Shown piece after piece: positions 36,004 through 44,815 of a stretch of DNA of 64,000 nucleotides. The DNA lies in the NCBI GenBank assembly GCA_963738365.1, contig CAVTWH010000007.1, positions 62,001-126,000 of the forward strand, in the 5' to 3' direction. Below the pieces are notes generated by a model that did no database searches, had not been told where the DNA came from, and worked only from the letters and a program-made list of their open reading frames with translations. How positions within the stretch are numbered: the first letter of the stretch is position 1; each line of letters opens with the position of its first letter. This DNA is from CAVTWH01 sp963738365. Its GTDB lineage: Bacteria > Actinomycetota > Actinomycetes > Mycobacteriales > Micromonosporaceae. The translations under genes and the position numbers were made by a program.

Positions 36004-37106
36004 CGGTGCGGCGCGGCGTCGGGCTCACGCCGATGGAGACCCGACGCGAGGTGATCGTGGCTGCTGCCGTCCTGGCGGAGGCCCTGGGATACGAGACGTT
36101 CGCGGTGCCCGAAGGGTGGGGCCTGGACTCCACCCCGGTCCTCACCGAGATCGCGCTACGCACCAGCAGGATCCAGCTCGCCTCGGCCGTGCTGTCCGTC
36201 TGGGGCCGCACGCCGGCCACTCTGGCGATGACCGCCGCCACCTTGGCGCAGCTGTCCGGCGGACGGTACGTGCTCGGCCTGGGCGCCAGCACGCGTGCGC
36301 TGGTGGAGGGGTTTCACGACACCCCGTTCCGACGCCCGGCCGGCCGGTTGCGTGAAGTCGTGACACAGGTGCGGACGCTGCTGGCCGGCGAGCCGGCCCA
36401 GCTGTGTCGCGTCCCGGGCGCACGCCCGCTGGCGCTGAACCAGGCGCCGGTGCCCGAGGTGCCCATCTGGATCGCGGCGCTGGGCCCACGTACCACCCGG
36501 ACAGCCGCCGAACTCGGCGACGGCTGGATTCCCGCTCTCGTCGCCCGCGACCGCCTCGCACCGTGGGCGGCCGGGCTCGCCCGGCTGCGCGAGGCCGGCA
36601 GCCCGGGGCGCGCGGCCCTCACGGTTGCGGCCGGACCGATCGCCGTGGCCGACGACGATCCCGCCACCGCACGCGACCTCGCCGCCGCGTGTACCGCCTG
36701 GTATCTGACCGCCATGGGCGGCGTCTACGCCTCGTCCGTCTCCGGGCAGGGCTACGCCGAGCAGGTGCAGGCGGTCATCGCGGCCAATCCGCGGCCCCAT
36801 CCGCGCCGCGCCACGGTGCCGCCCACCGCCCAGCCGGTCCTCGACCAACTCGCCGTGTACGGGACCGGCGAGCAGGTCGGTGAGCAACTCAAGCCGTGGG
36901 ACCGGGCCGCCGACATCGTCACCATCCTGCTGCCGCCGGGGTTGCCGTGGCCGACCATCGAAGCGACGTTGTACGCCGCCGCGCCCAGCCCGGTGCTCGC
37001 CGGCTCGCCGGAGCAGCGGGCGCTGCTGGACCGGACGGGGACCGGCGCGAGCGCCGGACCGGGTCAGCCCGCCCCGCAGGGATTCGACGGGTGCGACGGG
37101 GCGTAG
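36000..37106 (+). CDS. LLM-class F420-dependent oxidoreductase
   Basis: A 368-residue luciferase-like enzyme. Residues near the N-terminus have VAAAVLAEALGYETFAVPEGWGLDST, then LRTSRIQLASAVLSVWGRTPATLAMTAATLAQLSGGRYVLGLGAS and WIAALGPRTTRTAAELGDGWIPALV. These fit F420-dependent N5,N10-methylene-H4MPT-reductase-like enzymes. The substrate is unknown. It is coupled to the hotdog protein gene and follows the hydrolase-LuxR fusion, so a small regulon acting on an acyl thioester or lactone can be imagined, but this is inference. Confidence 0.87.
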   Translation: MTVRRGVGLTPMETRREVIVAAAVLAEALGYETFAVPEGWGLDSTPVLTEIALRTSRIQLASAVLSVWGRTPATLAMTAATLAQLSGGRYVLGLGASTRALVEGFHDTPFRRPAGRLREVVTQVRTLLAGEPAQLCRVPGARPLALNQAPVPEVPIWIAALGPRTTRTAAELGDGWIPALVARDRLAPWAAGLARLREAGSPGRAALTVAAGPIAVADDDPATARDLAAACTAWYLTAMGGVYASSVSGQGYAEQVQAVIAANPRPHPRRATVPPTAQPVLDQLAVYGTGEQVGEQLKPWDRAADIVTILLPPGLPWPTIEATLYAAAPSPVLAGSPEQRALLDRTGTGASAGPGQPAPQGFDGCDGA

Positions 37107-37139
37107 CTGGTGCGCGCAGCGCACGTCGGCTCGGGGGAG

Positions 37140-37733
37140 TCAGTTCGCTGGCGACCAGTGCGGGTCGCGGCCGAGATAGCGGAGCAGCTGCGCGGCGGCG
37201 TTGTCGTCCTCGCGGGGCGCCAGCGCGGGCGCGTAGGCGCCGTACGGACGCAGCGGCTCGACGATCGCCCGGGCCACGGGGAGCAGCTGTCCGGCGAGGT
37301 CGTCGTCGAGCGGTGACGGCTGGCCGGTCGCGACCGCGACGTCCCAGGCGTGCACGGCGGCGTCGAGGGCGGCGGCACCGGCCGCCGTGGCGGTGGGCAG
37401 GGCGCCCTGCGGCAGCGGGGTCGGCGCCGTGCCGGCCGGATCGAGGGTGGCGAACGCGGTCGCCGACGCGTCGAGGGTCGGCTCCACCAACTCGGCCGGG
37501 GTGCCGGCAAAGATGCCGGAGGGCGCGAACGGATTCTCCGTCGGTCCGGCCTGCCCGGTGATCGCCGAGGTGTAGGCGAGTTGGTCGCCGGCCGAGTGCT
37601 GGAGGACCTGGGCGACGTTCCACTCGGCGCAGGGCGTTGCCCGGTCGAGGTCGGCGGCGGTCAACGCGGCGGTCGCCTGGCGCAGCGCCGCGTGGGCGCG
37701 GTCCAGGACCGTCCAGGTGGAGGTCGGGGTCAT
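37140..37733 (-). CDS. TIGR03086-family (DinB-like) metal-binding protein
   Basis: A 197-residue protein with the DinB/mycothiol-dependent maleylpyruvate isomerase-like N-terminal fold: VLDRAHAALRQATAAL, a TPCAEWNVAQVLQHSAGDQLAY metal-ligand histidine, ALDAAVHAWDVAVATGQP with the other histidine, and a C-terminal PYGAYAPALAPREDDNAAAQLL typical of TIGR03086. The ATG at 37733 has GAGGAGAG upstream; the frame also opens at 37796. It is divergent from a TetR gene, with an obvious palindromic operator between them, so it is likely the repressed target. Confidence 0.85.
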   Translation of the reverse strand: MTPTSTWTVLDRAHAALRQATAALTAADLDRATPCAEWNVAQVLQHSAGDQLAYTSAITGQAGPTENPFAPSGIFAGTPAELVEPTLDASATAFATLDPAGTAPTPLPQGALPTATAAGAAALDAAVHAWDVAVATGQPSPLDDDLAGQLLPVARAIVEPLRPYGAYAPALAPREDDNAAAQLLRYLGRDPHWSPAN

Positions 37734-37783
37734 CGTCTCTCCTCGGTAGGGCGGGGCGTAGCCGGCAACGGTCCGCTGCGCTT

Positions 37784-37837
37784 CGGAACGGAACACAACG
37801 TTCCGCTAATCTGATCGTAGGGGAACGTTCCGTTCCG
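37784..37837. promoter_or_regulatory. Paired inverted-repeat operator between DinB-like and TetR genes
   Basis: CGGAACGGAAC at 37784-37794 is the exact reverse complement of GTTCCGTTCCG at 37827-37837. Nested inside are GGAAC-5-GTTCC (37790-37804) and the perfect 10-bp palindrome GGAACGTTCC. The spacing suggests two TetR dimers bound around the divergent promoters. Confidence 0.75.
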
Positions 37838-37894
37838 GACAAGTGCTAGCCTGACAGCACCTCTTCGGACCGCTTGATCAGACGGACAGTGACC

Positions 37895-38545
37895 ATGACA
37901 GACCAGGACGTGCCGAACATCCTCAACGGCCGGCGGGCCCAGGCCGCCCGGAACGACGACGCCATCCTCACCGCCGCGCGAGCGGTCTTCATCGCCGAGC
38001 CGGACGCCCCCGTCGGCGCGGTCGCCCGGGCGGCGGGCGTCGGGATCAGTGCGCTCTACCGGCGATACCCCAGCAAGGAAGCCCTGCTGGGGACGCTCTG
38101 CCTCGACGGGCTACGCCAGTTCGTGACGATCGCCCAGGCGGCCCGCGAGGTGAGCGACCCGTGGGAGGGGTTCGTCGAGTTCCTCCGCGGCATCGTCGAC
38201 GCCGACGTCCACTCGCTCACCGTTGCGCTCGCCGGTCGGTTCACTCCCACGCCGGAGCACCGCACGCTCGCGGCGCGGGCCGGTGCACTCGCCGACGACA
38301 TCGTGCACCGCGCCCAGCAGGCCGGCGCCGTCCGCGGCGACATCGAGAGCACCGACCTGCCGATGATCTACGAGCAGCTCGCCGCCATCCGTCTCGGCGA
38401 TGCCGGACACGTCCGTGAACTGCGCCGCCGCTACCTCACCCTGCACCTCGCCGGCCTGCGATCCGCGGCCGGCTCGTACGCCCCGCTGACCGGGAGCGCC
38501 CCGACCCGGGCCGAACTCGGCGCCCGCTGGAACCGCACCGCCTGA
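37895..38545 (+). CDS. TetR-family transcriptional regulator
   Basis: A 216-residue repressor. The DNA-binding domain reads AARNDDAILTAARAVFIAEPDAPVGAVARAAGVGISALYRRYPSKEALLG (residues about 18-65), with GISALYRRYPSKEAL as the recognition region, and a helical C-terminal domain follows. I prefer the ATG at 37895 (MTDQDVPN). It is divergent from the TIGR03086 gene, and the GGAAC/GTTCC repeats at 37784-37837 are its likely operator. The ligand is unknown. Confidence 0.88.
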   Translation: MTDQDVPNILNGRRAQAARNDDAILTAARAVFIAEPDAPVGAVARAAGVGISALYRRYPSKEALLGTLCLDGLRQFVTIAQAAREVSDPWEGFVEFLRGIVDADVHSLTVALAGRFTPTPEHRTLAARAGALADDIVHRAQQAGAVRGDIESTDLPMIYEQLAAIRLGDAGHVRELRRRYLTLHLAGLRSAAGSYAPLTGSAPTRAELGARWNRTA

Positions 38546-38754
38546 GGCCACCGTGGCGGTTGTCCGAGCCGGGACCCGCAACCCCCGGGTCGGAGGGTCC
38601 GACCGCCCGGTGTCCAGCCGGATCGGAGATCGGGTTCTGGTCCAGCGGCCCCAGGTCGGCTCAACTGGATGCAGGCCCGGCCACGCCGGTCGGTGGGGCA
38701 GCGGGCCGTATCGGTTGATGGCAGCCGATACGGACACGTCGGTATGTTCACGCT

Positions 38755-39642
38755 GTGACCGACCCATCTGGACCAGAACAGCGTGACGAGGACCGTACCG
38801 TCGCCGACGCGACCCCTGCGCCACGAGCTGATGTCACACCGGCAGCGTCGAGTCAGCCACCTGTCCGGACCGGTGGAGCCGATGTCGTCGGACCGCGTCA
38901 GCCGACGGTCGTCGAAGGCGTCCTGCTGCCGCGCGAGCCGGTCTCCCCCCAGCGCAACGGCGCACACCGCCTCGTCTTCGTGATGGCTGCGGTGATCGTG
39001 CTGTTGTTGCTGGCCGTCGGCGTGTTGGTGGTGATCCTGGTGTCCCGGCCCGGCACCGTCACGGCGAGCGCCACTCCGAGCGCCGGTCGCGGGTCACCAT
39101 CCGCGACGATCGAGCCCGTTGTGGCCACCAGCGCACCGGTTGAGGTGTCGCCCAGCGACGCCACTGCGCCTGCCGGAAGCGCCACCCCCAGCCCCACCTC
39201 GGTGGCGAGCCCCACCGCGCCGAGCGGGTCCGGGTCGCCACCGGTGAATCTCGGTGGGGACCGGACGGGCATGATCACCAGCGTGAACGGATTCGGCCAA
39301 GCCAGTTCGATCACCATCAACGCGAGCACCTACACCTACGGGTTCACCGGCTGCTGGACGCACTGCGTCAACGCGTCGGCTGACATCAACCTGGGGCGGG
39401 CGTACTCCCGGCTCACCGCAAGGCTCGGGGTTCGCGACAACAGTTATGCCAGCGGAACGGCCCGCATCCAGGTCATCGCGGACGGTGCGGTGATCGCGGT
39501 CAAGACCGTTCGCCTCGGGGTCAGCTTCGACATCGACGTATCCGTCACCAACGTCCTGCGTCTGCAGTTCATCGAGATGAACGACGGAGGTGTGGTGGCC
39601 GCTATCGGCGATCCCACCGTCACGCCGGTGCAGACCGGCTGA
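38755..39642 (+). CDS. Membrane-anchored protein with NPCBM-like domain
   Basis: A 295-residue protein. The first 70 residues are hydrophilic and cytoplasmic, then one membrane helix (LVFVMAAVIVLLLLAVGVLV) and a Thr/Ser/Pro-rich extracellular linker. The last 125 residues resemble an NPCBM/NEW2 carbohydrate-binding domain (INLGRAYSRLTARLGVRDNS, TARIQVIADGAVIAVKTVRLG, DIDVSVTNVLRLQFIEM). Two cysteines, in TGCWTHCVN, could form a disulfide. A cell-surface sensing or sugar-binding role is inference. The start is GTG. Confidence 0.75.
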   Translation: MTDPSGPEQRDEDRTVADATPAPRADVTPAASSQPPVRTGGADVVGPRQPTVVEGVLLPREPVSPQRNGAHRLVFVMAAVIVLLLLAVGVLVVILVSRPGTVTASATPSAGRGSPSATIEPVVATSAPVEVSPSDATAPAGSATPSPTSVASPTAPSGSGSPPVNLGGDRTGMITSVNGFGQASSITINASTYTYGFTGCWTHCVNASADINLGRAYSRLTARLGVRDNSYASGTARIQVIADGAVIAVKTVRLGVSFDIDVSVTNVLRLQFIEMNDGGVVAAIGDPTVTPVQTG

Positions 39643-39838
39643 CCGCCTACCGCCGTGCGGCGGGACTGCGGGGGCGGGCTGCGTCGCCGCGGCGCTGGCA
39701 CGCTCCGGCAGCGGGCGATGTGTTGATCGGCGCCGGGACTGTCCGAGCCGGGGCCTCAGCCCGCAGAATCGAGCGGTGCATGACGCTGGCGTACCCGCTG
39801 CCCCCACCGCCCGGCCGGATGGCCCCGACGGACCCGCG

Positions 39839-40882
39839 ATGTCCACCGCCCGGCTCTACGGCGTGGGCGACATCCGACTGGTCCGCGAGCCGCGCCCGGT
39901 GCCCGGACCCGGCGAGGAACTGGTCCGGGTGACCGCGGTCGGGCTGTGCGGATCGGACCTGCACTGGTACCGGGAGGCGGGCATCGGGGACGCCCGGTTG
40001 GAGCGTCCGCTGGTGGTCGGGCACGAGTTCGCCGGGGTGATCGAGGGTGGAGCGCGGCACGGCCAGCGGGTGGCCGTGGATCCGGCGCTGCCGTGTACCC
40101 GGTGCGACCTCTGCCAGGCCGGGTACTTCAACCTGTGTCCGTGGATCCGGTTCGCCGGACACGGCCGCCTCGACGGCGCGCTGCGCGAATACCTGGCCTG
40201 GCCCGGGGAGCATCTGCACCCGGTACCGGCGAATCTGTCCGACGCCGACGCGGCCATGCTCGAACCGCTCGGGGTGGCCCTGCACGCCCTCGACCTGGGC
40301 CACCTGCGGGTCGCCGCCGCGGTGGCCGTGGTGGGCTGCGGACCGATCGGACTGCTGCTGTGCCAGCTGTCCCGGCTGGCGGGGGCCGTCCGGGTGCACG
40401 CGGTGGAGCCGCTGGCGCACCGCCGGGCCGCGGCCCTGCGCAACGGCGCCGACACGGTGTCCGACCCGGCCGACCCGGCCGATCAGGGGTATCCGGACGG
40501 GCCGCCGGGGCGGGGCGCCGGTGGGCCGCGGGTGCCGGGTGCCGACGTGGTCTTCGAGGTGGCCGGGAACGACGCCGCGGTGGCGCACGCGCTGGACCTG
40601 GTACGCCCGGGGGGTCGGCTGGTGCTGGTCGGCATCCCGGACGAGGACCGGACCACGTTCAGCGCTTCGGTGGCCAGGCGCAAGGGAGTCACCATCGTCC
40701 TGGTCCGCCGGATGAACCGGGTGTACCCGCGCGCCATCGAACTCGTCGCACAGCGCCGGATCAACGTGTCCGACCTGGTGACCCACCGCTACCCGCTGGC
40801 CGAGGTGGCGGAGGCCTTCCGGATCGCGGAACTGAGGCAGGGTGGGAAGGTCGTCGTGGAGCCCGGCGCCGCGCACAGCTGA
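39839..40882 (+). CDS. Zinc-dependent alcohol/polyol dehydrogenase
   Basis: A 347-residue medium-chain dehydrogenase of the sorbitol/L-iditol dehydrogenase type. Catalytic zinc ligands lie in GLCGSDLHWY and GHEFAGVIEGG. The structural zinc cysteines are in PCTRCDLCQAGYFNLC, and the cofactor loop is VAVVGCGPIGLLLCQLSRLAG. Near the C-terminus, NVSDLVTHRYPLAEVAEAFRIAE is typical. It probably oxidises a polyol or sugar alcohol with NAD+. The start at 39839 (MSTARLYGVG) matches family alignments; the frame is open further upstream. Confidence 0.88.
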   Translation: MSTARLYGVGDIRLVREPRPVPGPGEELVRVTAVGLCGSDLHWYREAGIGDARLERPLVVGHEFAGVIEGGARHGQRVAVDPALPCTRCDLCQAGYFNLCPWIRFAGHGRLDGALREYLAWPGEHLHPVPANLSDADAAMLEPLGVALHALDLGHLRVAAAVAVVGCGPIGLLLCQLSRLAGAVRVHAVEPLAHRRAAALRNGADTVSDPADPADQGYPDGPPGRGAGGPRVPGADVVFEVAGNDAAVAHALDLVRPGGRLVLVGIPDEDRTTFSASVARRKGVTIVLVRRMNRVYPRAIELVAQRRINVSDLVTHRYPLAEVAEAFRIAELRQGGKVVVEPGAAHS

Positions 40883-41254
40883 ATCGCGCCGGCCGCCGTG
40901 AGCCAGCTCCGCCGGCTCCGGAAACTTTCGCGCGCACCCGCCGAACGACAGGGATCGTGCGAGGTGCCTTGCGGGTACCAGGGCAAGGGGTTTCCGCTCC
41001 ACGGCGATGCCCGGCCATCGCCACTGCGCGGTTGACGTGGCCGGGGAGACCGGCGGCAGACATCGACCTCCATTGACCGGCCGTCGCGCCCTCGGTAATG
41101 TCCGGCCGAGTTATCGAAGAATGTTCCGAAACTTTCAGAACCGGACCGGGCACGTGCGACGGTCGCGCTTGCGGTGCCACGCCCCCGGGGGTGACCGTGT
41201 ACGAACCCGCCGGCCGGAAGGTCGCGCATCTTCGTCCCGATGCAAAGGAGTGAC
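40883..41254. promoter_or_regulatory. Xylanase promoter region with two GAAACTTTC motifs
   Basis: This 372-bp gap upstream of the GH10 gene holds GAAACTTTCG at 40921-40930 and CGAAACTTTC at 41127-41136. The palindrome-like GAAAC/GTTTC half-sites resemble motifs described upstream of xylanase genes in actinomycetes and bound by LacI-type XlnR regulators. The second lies about 120 bases before the start, a normal operator position. No gene is seen. Confidence 0.55.
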
Positions 41255-42697
41255 ATGGAACGCCCGATGAGACGTGGCCGGTTCCGGTTGGCACTGGCGG
41301 CCGCAGCAGGAACGCTGGCACTGGCGGGAGCGGCTCTGCTCCTGCCGGCTCAAGCCGAAGCGGCGAGTTCCCTCGGTGCCGCGGCTGCTCAGTCCGGTCG
41401 GTACTTCGGCACCGCGATCGCCGGTGGCCGACTGAACGACTCCGCCTACACCACCATCGCCGCGCGCGAGTTCAACATGGTCACGGCCGAGAACGAGATG
41501 AAGCCGGACGCGACCGAGCCGAACCCGAACCAGTTCAACTTCTCCGCCGGCGACCAGATCTACAACTGGGCCACCAGCCGCGGCATCAAGGTCCGGGGTC
41601 ACACCCTTGCCTGGCACGGCCAGCAGCCGGGCTGGATGCAGCAACTGAACGGCAGCGCGCTGCGCAGCGCGATGATCAACCACATCAACGGCGTGATGGC
41701 CCACTACAAGGGCAAGCTCACCGCCTGGGACGTGGTGAACGAGGCCTACAACGAAGACGGCAGCCGTCGCCAGTCCAACCTGCAGGGCACCGGCAACGAC
41801 TGGATCGAGGTGGCCTTCAAGACCGCCCGCGCGGCCGACCCGGGCGTCCGGCTCTGCTACAACGACTACAACATCGAGAACTGGTCCTACGCCAAGACGC
41901 AGGGCGTCTACAACATGGTCAAGGACTTCAAGTCCCGCGGCGTGCCGATCGACTGCGTCGGCTTCCAGACGCACTTCACCGGTGGCAGCTCCCTGCCGAG
42001 CAACTTCCAGACGACGCTGTCCAGCTTCGCCGCGCTCGGTGTCGACGTCGCCCTCACCGAGGTCGACGTCACCAACGCCTCCACCACCCAGTACGCCGGC
42101 CTGACCCAGGCCTGCATCAACGTCGCCCGGTGCATCGGCATCACGGTCTGGGGGGTACGCGACAGCGACTCCTGGCGTTCCAGCGAGAGCCCGCTGCTCT
42201 TCGACGGCAGCGGCAACAAGAAGGCCGCCTACACCTCGGTCCTCAACGTGCTCAACGGCGCCTCGCCGGACCCGTCACCCACATCGCCCAAGCCCAGCAG
42301 CGCCAGCCCCAGCTCGGCCTCCCCGTCCTCGCCCGCGCCCAGCTCGGCCTCCCCGTCGTCGCCTGCGCCCAGCTCCGCCTCGCCGTCGCCGTCGGTACCC
42401 CCGGGTGCCTGCAGCGCGACGTACAAGACGGTCAACTTCTGGCCCGGCGGCTTCCAGGGAGAAGTCACCGTGACGGCAGGCAGCTCCGGGGTCAACGGCT
42501 GGACGGCGCGCTGGACTCTCAGCAGCGGCCAGCAGATCACCCAGGTCTGGAGCGGCACGCTCTCCGCCAGCGGCTCGTCGGTATCTGTCGCCAACGTCGA
42601 CTACAACCGCACCTTGGGGGCGGGCGCGTCGACGGTCTTCGGCTTCCTGGCCAACGGTTCACCGTCGACCCCGACGATCACCTGCACCAGCCCGTGA
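41255..42697 (+). CDS. Secreted endo-1,4-beta-xylanase, GH10 + CBM2
   Basis: A 480-residue exported xylanase. The signal peptide runs from MERPMRRGRFRLALA through AAGTLALAGAALLLPAQA to about residue 38. The GH10 barrel (about 40-340) has NMVTAENEMKPDATEP, VRGHTLAWHGQQPGW, the acid/base glutamate in AWDVVNEAYNED, and the nucleophile in VALTEVDVTN. A Pro/Ser-rich linker of repeated SSASPSS and PAPSSASP units (about 345-385) joins a C-terminal CBM2 (FWPGGFQGEVTVTAGSSGV, ending TPTITCTSP). It cleaves xylan backbones outside the cell. AAAGGAGTG precedes the ATG. A terminator hairpin follows. Confidence 0.95.
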   Translation: MERPMRRGRFRLALAAAAGTLALAGAALLLPAQAEAASSLGAAAAQSGRYFGTAIAGGRLNDSAYTTIAAREFNMVTAENEMKPDATEPNPNQFNFSAGDQIYNWATSRGIKVRGHTLAWHGQQPGWMQQLNGSALRSAMINHINGVMAHYKGKLTAWDVVNEAYNEDGSRRQSNLQGTGNDWIEVAFKTARAADPGVRLCYNDYNIENWSYAKTQGVYNMVKDFKSRGVPIDCVGFQTHFTGGSSLPSNFQTTLSSFAALGVDVALTEVDVTNASTTQYAGLTQACINVARCIGITVWGVRDSDSWRSSESPLLFDGSGNKKAAYTSVLNVLNGASPDPSPTSPKPSSASPSSASPSSPAPSSASPSSPAPSSASPSPSVPPGACSATYKTVNFWPGGFQGEVTVTAGSSGVNGWTARWTLSSGQQITQVWSGTLSASGSSVSVANVDYNRTLGAGASTVFGFLANGSPSTPTITCTSP

Positions 42698-42730
42698 CAG
42701 TGGCCCGCTGACGCGGGTCCGATGAGAACA

Positions 42731-42768
42731 ACGGTGCCGCCGCCACTACCCAGTGGCGGCGGCACCGT
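42731..42768. terminator. Perfect 17-bp hairpin after the xylanase
   Basis: Arms 42731-42747 (ACGGTGCCGCCGCCACT) and 42752-42768 are exact reverse complements around a four-base loop. It lies between the convergent xylanase and membrane-protein genes. Confidence 0.85.
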
Positions 42769-42816
42769 CCATTCGCCGGCACTACGGTGGCGCCGTACCC
42801 GGTGGCGGCTGCTGTG

Positions 42817-44301
42817 TCAGTCGGTCGGCCGGCGGGCATGGCGCAGCACGGCGACGTACCGACTCCAGCGCTGGCCCTCCAGGTAGACCCCATCTCCGAT
42901 GCTGAAGTCCACCAGCATCGCCTGCGCCAGCCGGCTGCTGAGGTCGGCCCGGTCGGCTGACCCTGCGCGGGCGCGCCGGCCGCCGACCAGGTCCCGGTTG
43001 GCGATCCAGGGGCGCTGCTGGTCGGTGCTGCCGTCATCGACGATCAGGTGGTAGTGGGTCGGCACCGTCGCCGGCAGCTCGGGATGGTCCGCGGAGACGC
43101 TGGTCTGACCCGTGACGCTGATGTCGATCAGGGTACCCGTCACCCGGGCCGGCCAGCGCAGGTCCACAGTGGACCGGACGAGTCGGTAGAGCGCCCGGGC
43201 GGCCTGCACCACGGCCACCGCGACCACGACGAGTGCCGGCCACCGGTGCCCCGCTGACCAGCGCAGGGCGGTGACGGCCAGCAGCGACCAGCCGGGCAGC
43301 GAGATCACCGCCCACAGCAACCGGGCGCCTGCCGGGACCCGGCCCAGTGGCCGCAGCAGCCGGCTGCGCTTCGGGTACCGCACCTGCACCGGGCGCCGGA
43401 CGCCGGTGTGCTGCGACCACACCACGTCCCGACGCCCGGTGGTCTCCAGGTCGAGTACCTCCACCGCGTGCCGCATCACCCCGAGCGCTGCGCCGTAGGC
43501 GAGGTAGCGGTCCCAGACGGCCACGGCTGCCGGCGGAAGGTCCCGCAGCGGCTCGTGGGCGCGCAGCCAGCTGGCCACTCCGAGCCAGTGCGCCGCTACC
43601 TGCCGGCCCCGGCTGGTGAGCCGGTCCTGCTCGGGGAACAGCACGCCGACCGAAAGCTCCAGCGCCAGGTAGAGCAGGAGGGTCAGCCAGCCCCAGCCGA
43701 TCAGGGCGGCGAGCGGTCCGCCCGGGCCGCTGTCCGCGCTGTCGGGCCGGCCCGCCAACAGCTTCGCCAGCTTCGCCACGATGGCGCCCGCCGCGACCGC
43801 GGCTGCGACCAGTGCCGGGATACTCAGCTCGGACGCGGTGGAACGGGTCAGGCCCAGGCGTCGGGCGTCCCGGGCGACCTCGTGCGTCAGCCGGCGGTGC
43901 CAGCGCTCGCCGTCCGCCGCGTAACGCCGGGTCAGTTCCTCGACGGGTACCAGGTTCGAGCCGGCGACCCGGCGTACCCGGTCCAGTACCCGGATCTCGT
44001 ACGGGCGGGCGTCGGACGGCAGTTGGCCCCGGATACGGACCAGTGTTCGGCCCGGCCCGACTTCGGAGAGTTCGACGACCCGGCGGGCGGCCAGGTCGAG
44101 CAGGGTCGCACTGGCGGCGGCCGGCGCGTTCATCCGATGGGTCAACAGGTTCACCAGGGCCGGTGACTCGTCACCCAGCTCCGGGGTGGCCGCGGCGGGA
44201 GTGACCGGACGTGGCCGGAGCACGAACCGCCGGGCCGCCGCGATCAGAAAGAAGCCGCCCACCGCAGCCACCACGACGTGCCCGGGCGTCACCCACGACA
44301 T
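42817..44301 (-). CDS. DUF2207-like integral membrane protein
   Basis: A 494-residue protein with an N-terminal membrane helix (VTPGHVVVAAVGGFFLIAAARRF) and a cytoplasmic region containing TATLLDLAARRVVELSEVGPG-like sequence typical of DUF2207 (observed as SATLLDLAARRVVEL). Two pairs of hydrophobic segments follow (IPALVAAAVAAGAIVAKL; WGWLTLLLYLALELSVGVLF), then a long C-terminal domain with YLAYGAALGVMRHAVE. GGAGG lies six bases upstream of the ATG at 44301. Function is unknown. It is unrelated to polysaccharide hydrolysis by sequence yet sits between two secreted CAZyme genes. Confidence 0.75.
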   Translation of the reverse strand: MSWVTPGHVVVAAVGGFFLIAAARRFVLRPRPVTPAAATPELGDESPALVNLLTHRMNAPAAASATLLDLAARRVVELSEVGPGRTLVRIRGQLPSDARPYEIRVLDRVRRVAGSNLVPVEELTRRYAADGERWHRRLTHEVARDARRLGLTRSTASELSIPALVAAAVAAGAIVAKLAKLLAGRPDSADSGPGGPLAALIGWGWLTLLLYLALELSVGVLFPEQDRLTSRGRQVAAHWLGVASWLRAHEPLRDLPPAAVAVWDRYLAYGAALGVMRHAVEVLDLETTGRRDVVWSQHTGVRRPVQVRYPKRSRLLRPLGRVPAGARLLWAVISLPGWSLLAVTALRWSAGHRWPALVVVAVAVVQAARALYRLVRSTVDLRWPARVTGTLIDISVTGQTSVSADHPELPATVPTHYHLIVDDGSTDQQRPWIANRDLVGGRRARAGSADRADLSSRLAQAMLVDFSIGDGVYLEGQRWSRYVAVLRHARRPTD

Positions 44302-44815
44302 TGCCAGCCTCCGATGGTCCCGGCCACCCGGCCCGCGCCCAGCAAACCACGGCTGCGCAACCGCGGAGCGTCCTGCCCGCGGGCGCCCGACGTGCAGGCG
44401 GACCCGGAAGCCGCTTCGCCTGTTGGGGATGACCTCCGTGCCGTTGGCCCAAGCCACAACTTTCCGGGTGAGAGCGCTATAACTTTCCTCGATTTTCGTA
44501 GAAAGTTTCAGCTCCTCGAAAGTCGTCCGGGCGGCGGCAGCGCGGGCGGCCCGGGGGATGCCCGCGCACGTCATGCCGGAGTCGCTGGTCGAACCGGGGC
44601 GGTCGGCGGCCACCGGGGATTGATCAAGTCCATTGACACCACGAAAGTGGTCGATGACAGTCACCGCATCCGTCCTCGTTGAACGCGGGTCCGGGACGGC
44701 CCGCGAGCTGTTCGGGTCCGCGGAGCACCCGGAACGCGGCGTACACCCTCGCCGGCGATCCGGTGCTCACCGGCCCACCGTGCGCTGTCGGCTAACCACA
44801 AGGAGAACGATCGTC
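44302..44815. promoter_or_regulatory. 514-bp divergent region with GAAAGTTTC motif
   Basis: The gap holds GAAAGTTTC at 44501-44509, the reverse complement of the GAAACTTTC motif in front of the xylanase gene. Nearby AACTTTCC and CGAAAGTCG sequences resemble further half-sites. It would serve the rightward glycosidase gene at 44816 and the leftward membrane protein. No gene is seen. Confidence 0.5.
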
